DNA of 64,000 bases from Hevea brasiliensis. Lineage: Eukaryota; Streptophyta; Magnoliopsida; Malpighiales; Euphorbiaceae. The notes beneath the pieces are model-generated. The model had not been told where the DNA came from. It ran no database searches and saw nothing but the letters and a program-made list of their open reading frames with translations. Both the position numbers and the translations under genes were made by a program. The DNA lies in assembly GCF_030052815.1 (NCBI RefSeq), contig NC_079495.1, positions 111,688,584-111,752,583 on the forward strand. Reading direction: 5' to 3'. Below are positions 1-12,600 of this stretch, one piece after another. The stretch's first letter is position 1. The number at the start of each line of letters is the position of its first letter.

Positions 1-1912
1 AAATGGAAATTGATGACCCCTTGACATGAATTCAGTAATTAGAACATTGAAGTGTATGTGTAGTGCAAGAATTAAAATTTTGGGAATTAGGGTTTTGAGT
101 AAAATTAGGGTTTTGTTCATGTGATGGTGAATGAACATTTGAATAGTCAATTAGTGACCATTTGGTAAGGTTTTACTACAAAATGAAGTGAATTGTGGCA
201 TTAGATTAAGGATTTAGTGTACTGCCCTGTTGTGCTTGCAGGTCTGGACTTGAGTCCAGTGTGATTGGGTAGCCCTAACTTGGTTTGTGTAGCTTCAATT
301 GGTACAAGGCCAATTGAAGGTGAAACTAGGGTCATAATGTCACAACTTTGATGAAGAAACCCTGCCCAGAAAATCAACTTAGGATGACCTAAAAATTGAC
401 TAAATCTGGGTAACCAATTCTGGACCTAGAAAATTGACCAAATAAATAATGTTTGTTCAATTGGCCATAACTTTGTCTAGGAAGGTTATAATAACCTGAT
501 TTTTGAACAAATGAAAAGCTTAGACATATTAGAACAACTTTCATGAAGAATAGAAACCCAAATTCTGGCTATAACCTAATGAAATTATCCACCAAAATTA
601 GAACACTAAAACTGGCAGAACTAAATTCTACCCAGAATTCTGGAATTGGAACAATCCGGCTAGTTATGGCAAAAATGCCATAACTTGAGTTATAAAACTC
701 CAAATGGAGTGATTCAAAAAGGAAATTAAAGAAGACACATTAAGGAACAACTTTGATGAAGAAAGTTTAGCCAAATTCTCACTGTCAATAGGTCCAATGG
801 AACAGTAAACTTAGGTGACCAAAACAGAAAATTTAGAAATACATCTAGGGAACTTTGAATTGTAATTGGCAATTAATGCCAATAAATTTAGAACCTAAAA
901 TGTGGTATTATGGTGTGATTAGGACTTGACTATCTATTAAGTATAAAAAAGTCAATAATTTTGTATGAATAGTATTGTGAATAGTAATAACTAAATTATG
1001 TGAAATAATATAATAAACTATAAAAGCCATTATAAATATTAAATATATGATGTGATTAGTAACTTATAATTTTTGAATTTGAATGACTCTAAAACCTAGG
1101 AGAATAATTCATATGAAGAACCTTAGGCTAACATGTAACTGTAACATGTCCAAATGATTGGACAAAGTTGGGATTCCGAATGCCTGGTTCTGGAATTAGA
1201 AGGAGACAATGAACCAGTTATGGTTATTTGACCGTAATTGGAGTTCTAAAACTTTGATTGACATAATTCAAAATAATATGAATAATTAAGATGAAGAACT
1301 AGGACTTTATTGTAAGAACCTGAAATCAATTCTGAGCCTAAGTGCTTAGAATTGTATGAGAAAGGAGATAGAAATTTCTGAAATTTATAGACTGTCTAGG
1401 GTCATTAATCAATTAATTATGATTAGAATTATACTATTTTAAGGTGAATGATTTAAAAGGAAATATTTAAATTAACATGTAAAGCAACAACTTCCATGAA
1501 GAAAGTATGGCCAATAGACTATGCATATTGGCCAAATTTTTAGAAGGAAATTAAGGCCAAAAATTTGAAACCCATGAAATGTTCATGAATTATTTGAAAT
1601 ATGAATGGTAATTTATCTAAATCATAAGGAATAGATAGTTAGAACTTATATGCTCATTACAAATATAATTCATAATACATTAGCAATTCAACTCGAAATA
1701 TGAAATTGTAATTAATATAAGTAGATTGTCAAATGTATAATGAGATGAAGTCATCATGAGGATTTATGTTTCATTGTAATTATAACAATAATAATAATAT
1801 CCTACCCAATAAGTGGTACATGAGAGGAAATAAAAGTGAATTATAAATACTTAGTAAGCAAAATATTTTTTGAATTATGAATGGCAATTTATATAAATAT
1901 TATAGTGAATAA
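1..1912. repeat. Tandem duplication, copy 1
   Basis: This block is repeated almost exactly at 2552-4482 (offset 2551). The first bases of the window reappear at 2552, and identity runs to the gtgaataa at 1905-1912, after which the copies diverge. No credible reading frame is present. The motifs TTAGGGTTTTG and TGGAACAGTAAAC recur in both copies. The true unit may begin before the window. It appears to lie inside a non-coding LTR-retrotransposon-like region that ends near 6370. Confidence 0.9.
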
Positions 1913-2551
1913 GCTAAATGAAGGACATTTTGGTCATTTCATCTGCAGAGATAATTTTTGACCAACTTGTCCATTCAAGTAAGTAAGGATTATAACATAA
2001 AATGTGAATAATTTAATTAAAAATGATAAAAGAAATAAGAAAAAGAAAATAAAAATAAAATAAAATGAAATTTAATTTAATTATTACATAAGGATGACAT
2101 CAATAAAAAGCTTCCCACTAATTAAAATTTAACAAGCCTACTTATAAGAGACAAAAGGGATTAAAATGCAATAAAGATCAGCTTATCTTCCTTTTTCTTT
2201 CTCCATAGCCGAACCCCTTTTGCCATGCCATCCTTCATTGATGAGCTTATCAAGCTCATAAAACCCTAAGTCCTCTTCATATTTCTTATAAGTCCTAACA
2301 CAGAAACTTAACTATAGACCTTGATTGAGAGTTTGGGAGTAAAAAGAAGACATGAATTTGAAGTTAGGGAAAGCTGGGAATTCTTCAATTGAGGTTAGTG
2401 TTAATTCTCTTTTCTCTCTCTATGTACTCTTTGTTAAGATCATGAATATGATGAGAAATTGCAAAAATTGAAACAAAATATGCATGTTTGATTAGCTTGA
2501 ATTTTGGGCAGCCTTATATAGGTTAGGGTTTTGATGATTTAGTTGAATTGA
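1913..2551. repeat. Spacer between the two copies of the duplication
   Basis: This sequence occurs once between copies 1 and 2. It contains an A-rich stretch (2030-2080), a C/T-rich segment with CATAGCCGAACCCC near 2205 and a region that looks like transcribed leader. If the unit is a plain tandem repeat of about 2.55 kb, this is the rest of the unit. If the copies are LTRs, this would be a very short internal region, but no primer-binding site or polypurine tract is visible. No gene is seen. Confidence 0.5.
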
Positions 2552-4482
2552 AAATGGAAATTGATGACCCCTTGACATGAATTCAGTAATTAGAACATTG
2601 AAGTGTATGTGTAGTGCAAGAATTAAAATTTTGGGAATTAGGGTTTTGAGTAAAATTAGGGTTTTATTCATGTGATGGTGAATGAACATTTGAATAGTCA
2701 ATTAGTGACCATTTGGTAAGGTTTTACTACAAAATGAAGTGAATTGTGGCATTAGATTAAGGATTTAGTGTACTGTTGTGCCAGTGGTGTCCGGACTTGA
2801 GTCTAGTGTGTTTGAGCAGCCATAACTTAATTTGTGTAGCTTCAATTGGTACAAGGCAAATTAAAGGTGAAACTAGGGTCATAATTTCACAACTTTGATG
2901 AAGAAACCTTGTCCAGAAAATCAACTTAGGATGACCTAAAAATTGACTAAATCTGGGTAACCAATTCTGGACCTAGAAAATTGACCAAATAAATAATGTT
3001 TGTTCAATTGGCCATAACTTTGTCTAGGAAGGTTATAATAACCTGATTTTTGAACAAATGGAAAGCTTAGACATATTAGAACAACTTTCATGAAGAATAG
3101 AAACCCAAATTCTGGCTATAACCTAATGAAATTATCCACCAAAATTAGAACACTAAAACTGGCAGAACTAAATTCTACCCAGAATTCTGGAATTGGAACA
3201 ATCCGGCTAGTTATGGCAAAAATGCCATAACTTGAGTTATAAAACTCCAAATGGAGTGATTCAAAAAGGAAATTAAAGAAGACACATTAAAGAACAACTT
3301 TGATGAAGAAAGTTTAGCCAAATTCTCACTGTCAATAGGTCCAATGGAACAGTAAACTTAGGTGACCAAAACAGAAAATTTAGAAATACATCTAGGGAAC
3401 TTTGAATTGTAATTGGCAATTAATGCCAATAAATTTAGAACCTAAAATGTGGTATTATGGTGTGATTAGGACTTGACTATCTATTAAGTATAAAAAAGTC
3501 AATAATTTTGTATGAATAGTATTGTGAATAGTAATAACTAAATTATGTGAAATAATATAATAAACTATAAAAGCCATTATAAATATTAAATATATGATGT
3601 GATTAGTAACTTATAATTTTTGAATTTGAATGACTCTAAAACCTAGGAGAATAATTCATATGAAGAACCTTAGGCTAACATGTAACTGTAACATGTCCAA
3701 ATGATTGGACAAAGTTGGGATTCCAGAATCTGCCTGGTTCTGGAATTAGAAGGAGACAATGAACCAGTTATGGTTATTTGACCGTAATTGGAGTTCTAAA
3801 ACTTTGATTGACATAATTCAAAATAATATGAATAATTAAGATGAAGAACTAGGACTTTATTGTAAGAACTAGGACTTTATTGTAAGAACCTGAAATCAAT
3901 TCTGAGCCTAAGTGCTTAGAATTGTATGAGAAAGGAGATAGAAATTTCTGAAATTTATAGACTGTCTAGGGTCATTAATCAATTAATTATGATTAGAATT
4001 ATACTATTTTAAGGTGAATGATTTAAAAGGAAATATTTAAATTAACATGTAAAGCAACAACTTCCATGAAGGAAGTATGGCCAATAGACTATGCATATTG
4101 GCCAAATTTTTAGAAGGAAATTAAGGCCAAAAATTTGAAACCCATGAAATGTTCATGAATTATTTGAAATATGAATGGTAATTTATCTAAATCATAAGGA
4201 ATAGATAGTTAGAACTTATATGCTCATTACAAATATAATTCATAATACATTAGCAATTCAACTCGAAATATGAAATTGTAATTAATATAAGTAGATTGTC
4301 AAATGTATAATGAGATGAAGTCATCATGAGGATTTATGTTTCATTGTAATTATAACAATAATAATAATATCCTACCCAATAAGTGGTACATGAGAGGAAA
4401 TAAAAGTGAATTATAAATACTTAGTAAGCAAAATATTTTTTGAATTATGAATGGCAATTTATATAAATATTATAGTGAATAA
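2552..4482. repeat. Tandem duplication, copy 2
   Basis: Near-identical copy of 1-1912. It differs by a few substitutions (for example ccagtggtgtccgg for the gcttgcaggtctgg section near 2785) and by an extra about 20-bp direct repeat at 3847-3888, where gaactaggactttattgtaa occurs twice, accounting for most of the 19-bp length difference. After 4482 the sequence differs from what follows copy 1. The near-identity implies a recent duplication, or an assembly artefact. Confidence 0.9.
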
Positions 4483-6370
4483 ATGAATCAAATAAATTTG
4501 AGAATGGGCAATCATTAATCAATCGACTATAACCAGAGTTATTTCAAAGTAAATAAGTAAGAAGAGAAATTTAAGTTAATCTGAAATCCATGAATGGTTC
4601 ATGGATTACTTGGAATATAAATGATAATCTACATAAATATTGTGATGATTAAATGGATTATATGAATGCATGAATGGGACGTTAGTTCTCATTATTGGAG
4701 AAAAGAAGAATGTTTTGAGTACTATGGTACATGAGAACTATTGTTGTAAATTATGATCAATATGGATGATATAATGAATATATAAATTATGATGAACATA
4801 TAAACTATGTAGAATTATGATTTAGAAATTTATGCTTCTATTAGGAACAGAATTAAAATGATAAAAATTATAATTGGAACTTATAATGAAATAATAAAAT
4901 ATATTAACATTAAATGGTACTAATGTGTCCATGTATTACCTAGACACGTGTATCAGATTGGATAGATTGATATGCCAATATGGTATTATTTGAGCTGTAC
5001 TGCGTAAAGCTTTGTGCCCACATTCATGGTTTGTATGCTCGATTATTTGTTACCATGACTTTTTAGCCATATTGATTGCATACGTGGTTGATGTTCCGTA
5101 TTTCACATCCTATAGTATGACGACTCGAGACACCATGGTGTCTAGTGCCCAGAGACCCGCTTATCCAGTTTAGTCAGCCTGTCATAGGTTACTTGGACAG
5201 TAAAATAAATTAAGAATATTAGAAACTAAAATATTAGAAATTAAATAAACGAGTTAGAAATACCTGAAATAAATTAGATTAGCTCTAAGAAATTATTTAT
5301 TTGAAAGACCTGAAATGAACTAGATTAATATTAAAATTTATCTATTATGAAATAACTCTAAGAATTTTAATTATTATGAAATGATCTAAGACAACCTAGG
5401 AAATATTGAAGAGGTATTAAAAAGATTAGCAAAAGAACTATAACTTAAATAAACATTGCAAATGTGTCATACATAATAATATAAACATAAATTTAATAAT
5501 TTTAGATTATTTTTATATTGTATATTATTATTGTAAATTTATGAACTAAGCACATCCAATGAGAAATAAACAAATTAGGAAAAAAGATAGTTAATATTAG
5601 AAATTTTGTACGAGATTAAATTAATTCTGGATTACCCAAATCATGCTTTATTTCTATATTTATTTGTATATTATTTATTTGTTATATTATTGTACCACTA
5701 AGCAGCAATGCTTAGTGCGATGGATTTGTTTCCACGCGTAGGTATTGAAGATAAAACCCAGTGAACATTAAACTGAGATTTTAGATTTCTGATCTGCAGA
5801 GTGCTCAAGGTTGTCACCCCCTCAGCAATGCATGTAGATAGGGCCCATATAAGTCATATTATATATCTTGTATATAACAAATATTTCTTATGTTATAACG
5901 TGACTATGAAAATGTAATTAATATGTATGTGATGCAAACTAATAAATTGGCACTGTCATATGTAATTAATTTGTATATCATGTAAATTATAAATTTATAT
6001 AATTAGTGTGTAAATCATGCATCTTAATGAAGTTTGAAAATTTTTATGTATAAATTAAGCAAAAATGGATTTGTATGGGAATGATTATGTAATATGGAAT
6101 ACGTAAATGATATTTGAAATACTGAGATGATTATGATGTGTATGAATGAGATTATTACTGGAAATTATTGTTGAAATTTTTAAACAGGTAAATAGTGAAA
6201 TACGTCAAATGGTAATAAAATAGAGGAAACTCCGTCAGTTTCTCTTTAGACTATAATTTATAATAAGAACAAATTATTAAAGGAATAAAGTAAGATAAGA
6301 TAGGGTGCTCCGGCACCGAGTGTGACATGCCTTGCTTGGCTACATTGTAGACTGGTGAAGAGTGTCACAT
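4483..6370 (+). mobile_element. Probable LTR (Ty3/gypsy-like) non-coding remnant
   Basis: No reading frame is credible here. The stretch at 5100-5210 (gacgactcgagacaccatgg, later ccagtttagtcag), the block near 5690-5830 and the end at 6300-6370 (tagggtgctccggcaccgag, then gtgacatgccttgcttggc and agtgtcacat) resemble the 3' halves of long chromovirus (Tekay/Del) LTRs, which often end in tgtcaca. This is recall-based family resemblance. Neither primer-binding site nor target duplication was found, so a solo LTR or a truncated element is possible. The duplicated block 1-4482 may be part of the same element. Confidence 0.4.
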
Positions 6371-6790
6371 ATTAGTCATGTGATAATACTATAAAAAAGA
6401 ATATTACGTGTCATTCGAGAATTGCCCATAGACGTGGATATGAACAATTTTAATTTATATATATATATTTTTAAATTTTAATATATAAAAATAACGTAAT
6501 GTTTTAAATTATTTATTAATTATTTTAAATTTTATTTTTTATTATTTTTATCTCACAAACTTTTTAATAAAGATTTCATAATATGAATAATTAAATTTTA
6601 TTTATATATAATATAAATATAAATATATGTAATTAATATATATTAATATGTTGAAAATGACTACTTATTATGATATTAATAGGGTAATTATTAAATAATT
6701 TATAACTTACGTATAATAGAGAATATTATGTAATAATACAGAATATCACGTGTTTGTCATATGGTAATACTATAAAAGAGAATACCACAT
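6371..6790. repeat. AT-rich dispersed repeat, copy A
   Basis: An AT-rich block with the order ttttaatatataaa, ataatgtttta, tttttaataaa, gtaattaatatatattaata and gggtaattattaaataat. The same blocks recur in the same order at 11590-11900. A short direct repeat, gtaatactataaaa with flanks, occurs at both ends (about 6380 and 6757). It is non-coding and may be an old MITE or an AT-rich filler repeat. Confidence 0.5.
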
Positions 6791-6839
6791 AATATTTTTT
6801 TTTGAAATACCTTCATGTTTTAGCATTGTCAACCAAAAG

Positions 6840-7683
6840 ACTCTCTCCTTTCGCTAAAGCTTAACATCAATTTAGTTTTAGGGGAGTTCCAGGCCATTTG
6901 GCCGTCGACCCTATTCGCACCTCGTTTTTAGTTTGTGTTCATTTGTAGTTTTTCTTAGTTGTTTTTTTTTTTCATTGTCTAGTTTCCTTAGTCTCCAATT
7001 TGGAGTTTTAGTAGCCTTTTGGATAGGGCTTTATTGGACCTGTCTATGACTAATCTGCATGTTGATTGTTTGAAGCGTGCAATCAGTTAAGGGGGCTTCC
7101 TATGCTGCTTGTTATGAAGTAAGTGGTTGGTTTCTAGTGTTTTCCCTACCAGCTGGCATCTCAACAGTTGATCCATTGCCATTCTAAATGGTTGTTGATC
7201 TCAAATCCTATGGACTATATGAAATTGAGAAGTTTAAGCACTGCCAAGCCTCTCCCAGTTCGCTGGCACCCATAGTCCTTGTTTATTGAATTCAGCTTTG
7301 AGCCTGGTTTCTGGCTTGCCTGTGCCTTAGAGTTGACATTGTGTTGGGGATCTCTGCTTGGTTTGGGGAGAGGGTGTTTAGCTAGCATTTCCATGTATTG
7401 GTGGAGTTTCCTCTTTTAGTGTTGTGGTGGATGTCTTTACGGCATCTGGTGGAACCTAACGCAGTGGCGATGCTTTGTTTCCTTCTATGTTATGCGGGAA
7501 TAATGGTTGGGATCTGTTTACTTAGAATTGGCCAAGGTTTCAAATAAGGGTTAAGCATTAGGCTTTTGGTCTAGACTTTAGAATTTAATTATGCTCTCCA
7601 AGTGTATTGTGATTTGTAATGGACTTGGGACCATGTAAACTTGATTTCTATAAATGGTATCTACCTTTTTTTGTTAAAAAAAA
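6840..7683 (+). mobile_element. Probable 5'-truncated LINE (L1-type) 3' end
   Basis: This non-coding block has higher GC than its flanks and ends with tataaatggtatctacc, a T run, gtt and a short poly-A (about 7650-7683), as the 3' ends of plant L1-type LINEs commonly do. No reverse-transcriptase frame is present, so if it is a LINE only the 3' untranslated part remains. A processed non-coding transcript is an alternative. No target duplication was identified. Confidence 0.4.
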
Positions 7684-8072
7684 ATATTAATTTGTCTCGT
7701 TGATATCTTAGCTTCGACTTTGATCTAGCTTATGAAAATTAATTTATAAACACTAAGTATTTATTAACTAATTTAAATTTATAAGTACTTAAAATTTGAA
7801 ATATTTATGTATTTGATTTGTGTTTATAAGTAATTAATAAATAGTTGATGTGTTTGATAAAAAAATGACATATAAACATATTTATTATTAAAATGATTAA
7901 AAAGGAAACCAAATGTCATCTATGATGAAATTTTAAAAATTAAATGAGAACAATATTATAATATACTTAATCAATCAAGCTAATTTATGAGTATAGTACT
8001 TATAGGCATAAAAATATAAGTTGGTCCTTCAAGTTACATTTTTTCCCTCAATTTATTTTTTTTTTTCTTTAA
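7684..8072. other. AT-rich intergenic, nothing recognised
   Basis: Low-complexity AT-rich sequence with no coding potential or RNA gene that I can see. Confidence 0.6.
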
Positions 8073-8080
8073 CTTACAAG

Positions 8081-8201
8081 TAGGGGAGAGCAGTTTTCGG
8101 TTTAAACCGAAAAATCGAACCAAACCGAGTCAATTCGGTTCAATCGGTTCGGTTCGATTCGATTATTTTCATAAAAAATAAAAAATCGAATCGAATCGAA
8201 A

Positions 8202-8233
<32 letters not shown>

Positions 8234-8472
8234 CAAGGAAATCAAAGAAAACCGAATCGAACTACAAGATTTAGGTTTGATAAGTTTAAAATCGAACCGA
8301 ATCCAATTGGAAATCAAATGCTCAATTTATAAATTTTGGTTTGATAGGTTTAAAACCGAACTGAACCGATATTTTTATTAATCGGTTTGGTTTGATTTTT
8401 AAAATTTTTTATTTTTAATTTTTGATTTTATTGGTTCGGTTCGGAACCGAACCGACTGTTTGCATACCTCTA
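8081..8472. mobile_element. hAT-type MITE (392 bp)
   Basis: The ends form an imperfect terminal inverted repeat: TAGGGGAGAGCAG at the left, and the complement of the right end reads TAGAGGTATGCAAACAG. Both ends are flanked by the 8-bp direct repeat cttacaag (8073-8080 and 8473-8480), the length produced by hAT transposases. The interior consists of inverted and direct copies of GGTTCGGTT/AACCGAACC words around an (AT)n tract near 8209-8233, a composition common in plant MITEs. There is no transposase, so the element is non-autonomous. Confidence 0.85.
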
Positions 8473-8480
8473 CTTACAAG

Positions 8481-9724
8481 GTTAGCTTATAAACTAAAAA
8501 AATATCATAAGTAGACAAATAAGTTTATTTTTAAGCTTAAGTTAAGATAAACACCCTCTTAATTATTAATTTAAACTAAGTCAACTCAATTTTAATCTAA
8601 TTTTTATCTGACTCAAAAGAATAAAAAAACCCATTCCAATTTAAATATATAAAATTTCAATTTAAATTTATTATTTTATGTGGTTTATATTTTGAATGTA
8701 TCTTTATGCACTCAATTTATAACATTACCTGAAAGTTTTATATTGTAATCCAATTCAAATATTTTATGAGTTCTGTGATAATAGCAAGTCTAAAACCAAT
8801 ATAAATTTTATATTTTATCTATTATAACAATATCGTAAAAAATTTAAAAAATATAATTATGATTTAAAATTTTTAAGTGATTATATATATATATATATAT
8901 ATATATTTTACTTTTCCTCCCGTATTACTTAATTTTACTTAATTCTCAATTCATGTCTATACTAAAAGCCTCATACTTCATCTGCTTTATTTTGAATCCC
9001 CGTGTGGAACTTCTTCACAAAGAAATTTAATTTTTATGTTACATAACAGTTTTATAATTTATAATTATATAATTATATGTATTAGATTTGTGTATCTATT
9101 TTAATAAAATTAAATCATATTTTAATCAATCAAACAGTTACCTGATATATTGTAATTTTATAATAAAAGTACAATTTGCTAACAGTATCAAAGTACTCCC
9201 TTTTTTTTAAAAAAATAAAAATTTGCTTATTTGTTCAGAAGAAAATCTGGAAAAATATAATTTATTTTATAGTCATGTGATAAATGAAGTACAAATAAAA
9301 GTTATGCCCATTGAAATTTCAGGACCATGGATTAAGTTTGACGAGCCGTCTTCAGGGCAAGCGCTAATCCAAATAAAGCAAAGTACAACATGTACTCTTT
9401 TTTTTTTACACAGATAGTTGAAAGTCAAGCATCAGGATTAAAAAATTAATATTATGGATATCAAATCAGCTTTCAGCTGAATAAATTTGATAAGCTTAAC
9501 ATCAACCGAATGCATTGACAGCAAAAGTTGAGAGGCTTAGCACAACCAAGATACAATACCATCTCTAGAAATGAGAGTTGAATAACAAAAAAAAAAAAAA
9601 AAAAAAAAGGACAACTTCAAGATGATTAGGCCTAAGTCAAACATCACCATGCACCAGATACAAATACAATCATGACTAAACAATTTTTTTCTTTGGAAAG
9701 GAAGAGTTGAAGACCCTTACTTGC
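8481..9724. other. AT-rich intergenic and 3' flank of the F-box gene
   Basis: Includes an (AT)n tract at 8883-8906 and a poly-A tract at about 9589-9608. No convincing gene. The part just above 9640 probably contains the 3' untranslated region of the minus-strand F-box gene. Confidence 0.5.
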
Positions 9725-10994
9725 TTAGTTGTTTTGATATTTGTCCTCTTTCGGCCTGATCTCTATACCTTGAACAATGAGCCCACCTTTCCAATCACCT
9801 CCATTCACTTCTGAAATGCTTATTTCCAATTCCCCATCTTCACCTTCCCTGTTAAAGAACTCGCCAAGTTCCATCTCCAACCACCCATCTTCTCTTTCCT
9901 GTGAACGATTATGACCATTGTTCTTGTTCTCCCTAGTTGATGCAGGTGCTTGCAACCCCACTGCATGGCTGCGGGGGAATAACCCCACTCGCATCGCGAC
10001 AATTTGGTATCGCTGCTGTCGCTCTCTTTCTTCATCCAAATAAACACTTCTCCTACAACCTTCAGTTCCGGCGAGTCCCACTGTGACATCTACAGGCTGG
10101 TGTTCAAAACCATAGGCTCCTGCTGTTGTCCTATACACAAGATAAGCTACATAGAGCGTTTCTCGGGATAACATATAAGTGTTAATTTTACCACGGATTT
10201 CAAGCCAGCACACGCCAATAAGCTCAGCTACGTCTGCAAATCTGCTCACAAATTCATAGTCATCCAAAAATCCTGTTATAATGATATACTAAAGGGGGTA
10301 TGAGGATGATGTATGCAAGAAAAGAGAAATTGGCAAACCTGGATTTGAGTTCAGAAGTCCATCTCCAATATCTAGGAGTATCACCCCACACAATCATGAG
10401 GTCCCTCGCAGAAAGCATGTAACATTTCTTCCCACTCCATTTATGCAGCGAAAAGCTCTGTAGAGTTTGAAGGGGGGAAATTGCAGGCACAAAATGAATT
10501 CAATTTTCAATTTTTACAAGAAAAACAAATAGACCGTTGTTGGGCCAAAAGAGGAACTACACTGTTAATGTCATGATAAAATCTCCATACTAAAAATATA
10601 AAACCGACATTGACATTCCACATTTTGACCTAAAATATAGTAATTAAATAGGAAAGAACTTTTTATGAAAAAGAAGAATAAATAAAAAAAAAAAAACCTT
10701 CTTGCCATCATCAATGAGGATAGGATCGTCGCAGAGACGGAGAAAGAGATCTTTCTTGGAGGAAGAAGAGGCCAAGAGAGAAGAATCAGAAGAACCTGAT
10801 ATAATAGAGAGGTACTCTGAAGGAAGGAAACGCTCCCAAACGGAGTCGGATTCAGCAGCCGACTTGAATGTTGAAGAGACCGTAGACAATCTGCCCGCAT
10901 CCAGAGGACCCGTAAGCGACAGAACGTTTGCTACGCAGCCTTCAGGTAAGACGCGTAAATCTCCACCGCTATTCCCTGACATTTTTGTTCGCAA
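9725..10994 (-). CDS. F-box protein with PP2 domain (PP2-B family)
   Basis: Probable substrate-recognition subunit of an SCF ubiquitin ligase. Three exons: 10698-10994, 10339-10457 (boundary within 1 base) and 9725-10241, all with GT/AG introns, totalling 933 nt (310 aa). The N-terminal F-box (about residues 14-60) reads [20 protein letters not shown] and ends VWERFLP. Exon 2 gives the family signature [15 protein letters not shown] followed by [12 protein letters not shown]. Exon 3 supplies the C-terminal PP2 lectin-like half, starting [14 protein letters not shown] and including VAYLVYR. In characterised PP2 proteins this half binds glycans; here that is inference. Length is slightly above the usual about 290 aa because of a polar insert ([15 protein letters not shown]). 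The start could be Met1 (10994) or Met5 (10982). Confidence 0.92.
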
Positions 10995-12364
10995 AACAAA
11001 GGACGTTGAATCTCTCGCTCCCTTTCTCTTTCCTTTATATAGGGAGGAAAAGAGGACGTCCTGGATGAATTCTTAGCGGTTAAGGATTTTCTTTTTTTAT
11101 TAATAAAAATTATTTTTTTAATGGCAATTTTTTTTAATATTATAAATAATTGAGAAATTTACTTAAAGTTAATTTACTTAATTTGATAAGCTACACCATG
11201 ACTCATTTATTCATAAATTATATTTTTTAATTTACAAGCTAAGAGAATTTTCTAGAAAATTATGATTATAAGACAATAATTATTTACAAATTTTGAATTT
11301 TGTTGTGTGGTTTGAATAATTTTAATAATTTTAATATTTATCATGTGTTAATAAATTACTTAAATAAGTTAAACATACCTTATCATGTAATATATGTAAT
11401 GATTTATTTAAATAAATTATATTTATGTAATTTGTATTATATATATATATATATATTTGTATTAAAATTAATTATTTAAATACGAGTAATGAAATGAAGT
11501 GTTCAATTGTCAATTCTAGTAAATTGAGTAATGTCACATGACAATTTTTGTCTTACTATTAAATTAATTATGAAATTGCTGATCATGTGGTTATTAATAA
11601 TTTTAATATATATATATATATATAATTTTAATATATAAATATAATATAATGTTTTATCTTTTTTATTCTATCTTTTAAATTTTTTAATAAAAATTTTATA
11701 ATAAAATTAATTAAAATGTATCTATAGATATAAATATATTTAATAAATATAAATACATGTAATTAATATATATTAATATTTATAATAATTACTTATTTTA
11801 TTATTAAAAGAATAATTATTAAATAATTAAAAATTTATTTTTAATAAAAAAAAATACATAATAATATCATTAAAAAGAATATCACATAATAATATTATTT
11901 TTTTTATCAGTCTCTTAAAAATAAATGTTTGGTTTTTATTTTATTTTTTATTTTTATCTGATTCTTCAGTGTGGGCATTCTGATAAAGAAAAATAAAAAA
12001 AGTACTTGGCATTTTACTGACGTGACGCATCATCAAATATATATATATATACACATGAAATAATAAATTAATAAAAATTAATATGTAAATTGTTATAATT
12101 ATTAATATTTATAAATTATTTAAATAATTTTAATTTATGAAATATATATATATATATTATTTACTTATCATTTTATATATAAAAAAATAATTATTTTATT
12201 CGATAATTTCCCATGAATTTGATTTAATAATATAAAATTAAGGATGTGAATGCTGTTATAGTAAATAATAATTTAAATGTATAATAATATAATAATTGTA
12301 ATTTTAAATTACTTAAAAGCTTAAAAATTAAAAGATAACTATCAATAATAGCTAAACTGAGGAG

Positions 12365-12412
<48 letters not shown>

Positions 12413-12600
12413 TTTTGATATTTGAGTTACCACTGTGAATAGAATATATAAAATAATATTAAGAAGAATATAAAAAGAAAACCAAAGTTGAAAGGAATTG
12501 AAGAAGAAGAAGTTGGGGACGCGTTGGAAAGTGAGGGGGGAGATGGCATCTTTTATATAAATGAAGGCTTCTTTCTGATGTGTCTTGTTATTGGTTTGCA
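10995..12600. other. AT-rich intergenic region upstream of the F-box gene
   Basis: Holds the F-box gene promoter (just above 10994; CT-rich cctttctctttcctttat with TATAGGG nearby), several (AT)n tracts (11439-11455, 12127-12156, 12368-12404) and copy B of the dispersed repeat. No gene is recognised; reading frames here arise from simple repeats. Confidence 0.5.
11590..11900. repeat. AT-rich dispersed repeat, copy B
   Basis: Shares with 6440-6780 the ordered blocks ttttaatatataaa, ataatgttttat, ttttttaataaaaa, gtaattaatatatattaata and aataattattaaataatt. The copies are much diverged. Both are non-coding. Confidence 0.45.

Noticed and set aside
10702..11076. 124-aa plus-strand frame
   Set aside because: It lies antisense to the first exon of the F-box gene and is a shadow of it.
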